This document shows, piece by piece, positions 5,344 to 5,860 of a DNA stretch of 5,860 nucleotides (position 1 is its first letter; every line of letters begins with the position of its first letter). Both the position numbers and the translations under genes were made by a program. Origin of the DNA: Clostridia bacterium. Lineage in GTDB: Bacteria; Bacillota; Clostridia; Oscillospirales; CAG-272. The notes beneath the pieces were generated by a model, which had not been told where the DNA came from, did no database searches, and saw only the letters and a list, made by a program, of their open reading frames with translations. The DNA lies in contig JAFTKV010000108.1 of assembly GCA_017453085.1 (NCBI GenBank), forward strand, positions 1 to 5,860. The letters are read 5' to 3'.

Positions 5344-5860
5344 ATGGCAGGACTTTCGTTCAGACACATTTACAAGAAGTATCCCGGCGGCGTTACCGCT
5401 GTATCCGACTTCTGTCTCGAAGTTAAGGATAAGGAATTTATCATTTTCGTAGGACCTTCCGGTTGTGGTAAGTCCACCACTCTGCGTATGATCGCAGGTC
5501 TGGAAGAGATCACCGAGGGCGAGCTGTTCATCGGCGACAAGCTGGTTAACGACGTTGCTCCTAAGGATCGTGACATCGCGATGGTGTTCCAGAACTACGC
5601 TCTGTATCCTCACATGACCGTTGCCGACAACATGGCTTTCGGTCTGAAGCTGCGCAAGGTTCCTAAGGATGAGATCAAGAGAAAGGTTGAACAGGCTGCT
5701 AAGATCCTGGACATCACCCACCTCTTGGACCGTCGTCCCAAGCAGCTGTCCGGTGGTCAGAAGCAGCGTGTTGCACTGGGTCGTGCAATCGTTCGTGAGC
5801 CTAAGGTATTCCTGCTTGACGAGCCTCTGTCCAACCTGGACGCTAAGCTCCGTGCAGCAA
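5344..5860 (+). CDS. msmX: MsmX/UgpC/MalK-type sugar ABC transporter ATPase (partial)
   Basis: The first 172 residues are present; the gene runs off the right edge (the family is about 360-380 aa, so the nucleotide-binding domain is nearly complete and the C-terminal TOBE/OB regulatory part is missing). Visible motifs are Walker A GPSGCGKST (37-45, Lys43), Q-loop Gln83 in VFQNYALYPHMTV, signature LSGGQ (135-139), Walker B VFLLDE (155-160) and D-loop SNLD (163-166). The QNYALYPHMTV and LSGGQKQRVALGRAI segments are characteristic of the CUT1 carbohydrate-import ATPases, which hydrolyse ATP at the inner membrane face to drive sugar uptake. No permease or binding-protein gene is beside it, which fits the multitask MsmX-like ATPases shared by several importers. 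Codons such as GGT, CGT, GTT and AAG dominate, suggesting high expression. The msmX name is by family; ugpC or malK would be equally common labels. Confidence 0.93.
   Translation, partial: MAGLSFRHIYKKYPGGVTAVSDFCLEVKDKEFIIFVGPSGCGKSTTLRMIAGLEEITEGELFIGDKLVNDVAPKDRDIAMVFQNYALYPHMTVADNMAFGLKLRKVPKDEIKRKVEQAAKILDITHLLDRRPKQLSGGQKQRVALGRAIVREPKVFLLDEPLSNLDAKLRAA

Noticed and set aside
5338..5721. Minus-strand open frame opposite the ABC ATPase (127 codons)
   Set aside because: The plus strand carries all ABC motifs in order, so this is a reverse-frame shadow.

Overview
The window (about 5.9 kb, moderately GC-rich genes with AT-rich intergenic regions) looks like chromosomal DNA of a Gram-positive Clostridia-type Firmicute, probably an Oscillospiraceae/Ruminococcus-like gut organism. 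This is inference. It rests on an SPKTG-type sortase signal, Pro/Thr-rich cell-wall linkers, strong AGGAGG Shine-Dalgarno sites, sigma-A-like TTGACA/TAAAAT promoters, and an MsmX-type sugar ABC ATPase. No mobile element, tRNA, rRNA or CRISPR array is visible.

Layout from left to right. (1) The 3' end of a gene for a sortase-anchored surface protein, closed by a hairpin terminator (196-225). (2) A gene with its own promoter (350-378) for a 515-aa exported protein made of two diverged copies of a beta-rich, lectin/glucanase-like domain, a Pro/Thr repeat stalk and a C-terminal membrane anchor. (3) A perfect 16-bp bidirectional terminator (1993-2028). (4) A convergent minus-strand gene for a 708-aa secreted transglutaminase-like protein with a visible Cys-His-Asp triad and Pro/Thr repeat linkers at both ends of its folded part. 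(5) A divergent intergenic region with one promoter on each strand and a palindrome between them. (6) A plus-strand RsuA/RluB-family rRNA pseudouridine synthase. (7) An intergenic region with a promoter and a leader hairpin. (8) The first half of an MsmX/UgpC/MalK-type ABC transporter ATPase, cut by the right edge.

Three neighbouring genes encode exported or surface proteins, and two of them share the same style of Thr/Pro/Asp linker. A joint role at the cell envelope, such as surface display of a glycan-binding protein and a transglutaminase-fold enzyme, is plausible but not proven. The pseudouridine synthase is a housekeeping ribosome-modification gene. The ABC ATPase is a stand-alone gene with codon use suggesting high expression, and would energise carbohydrate importers encoded elsewhere.

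The least expected signal is a 20-nt element (16 of 20 identical) found about 60 nt upstream of the -10 box of both the duplicated-domain surface protein and the ABC ATPase. It may be a shared regulatory site linking surface-protein and sugar-uptake expression.
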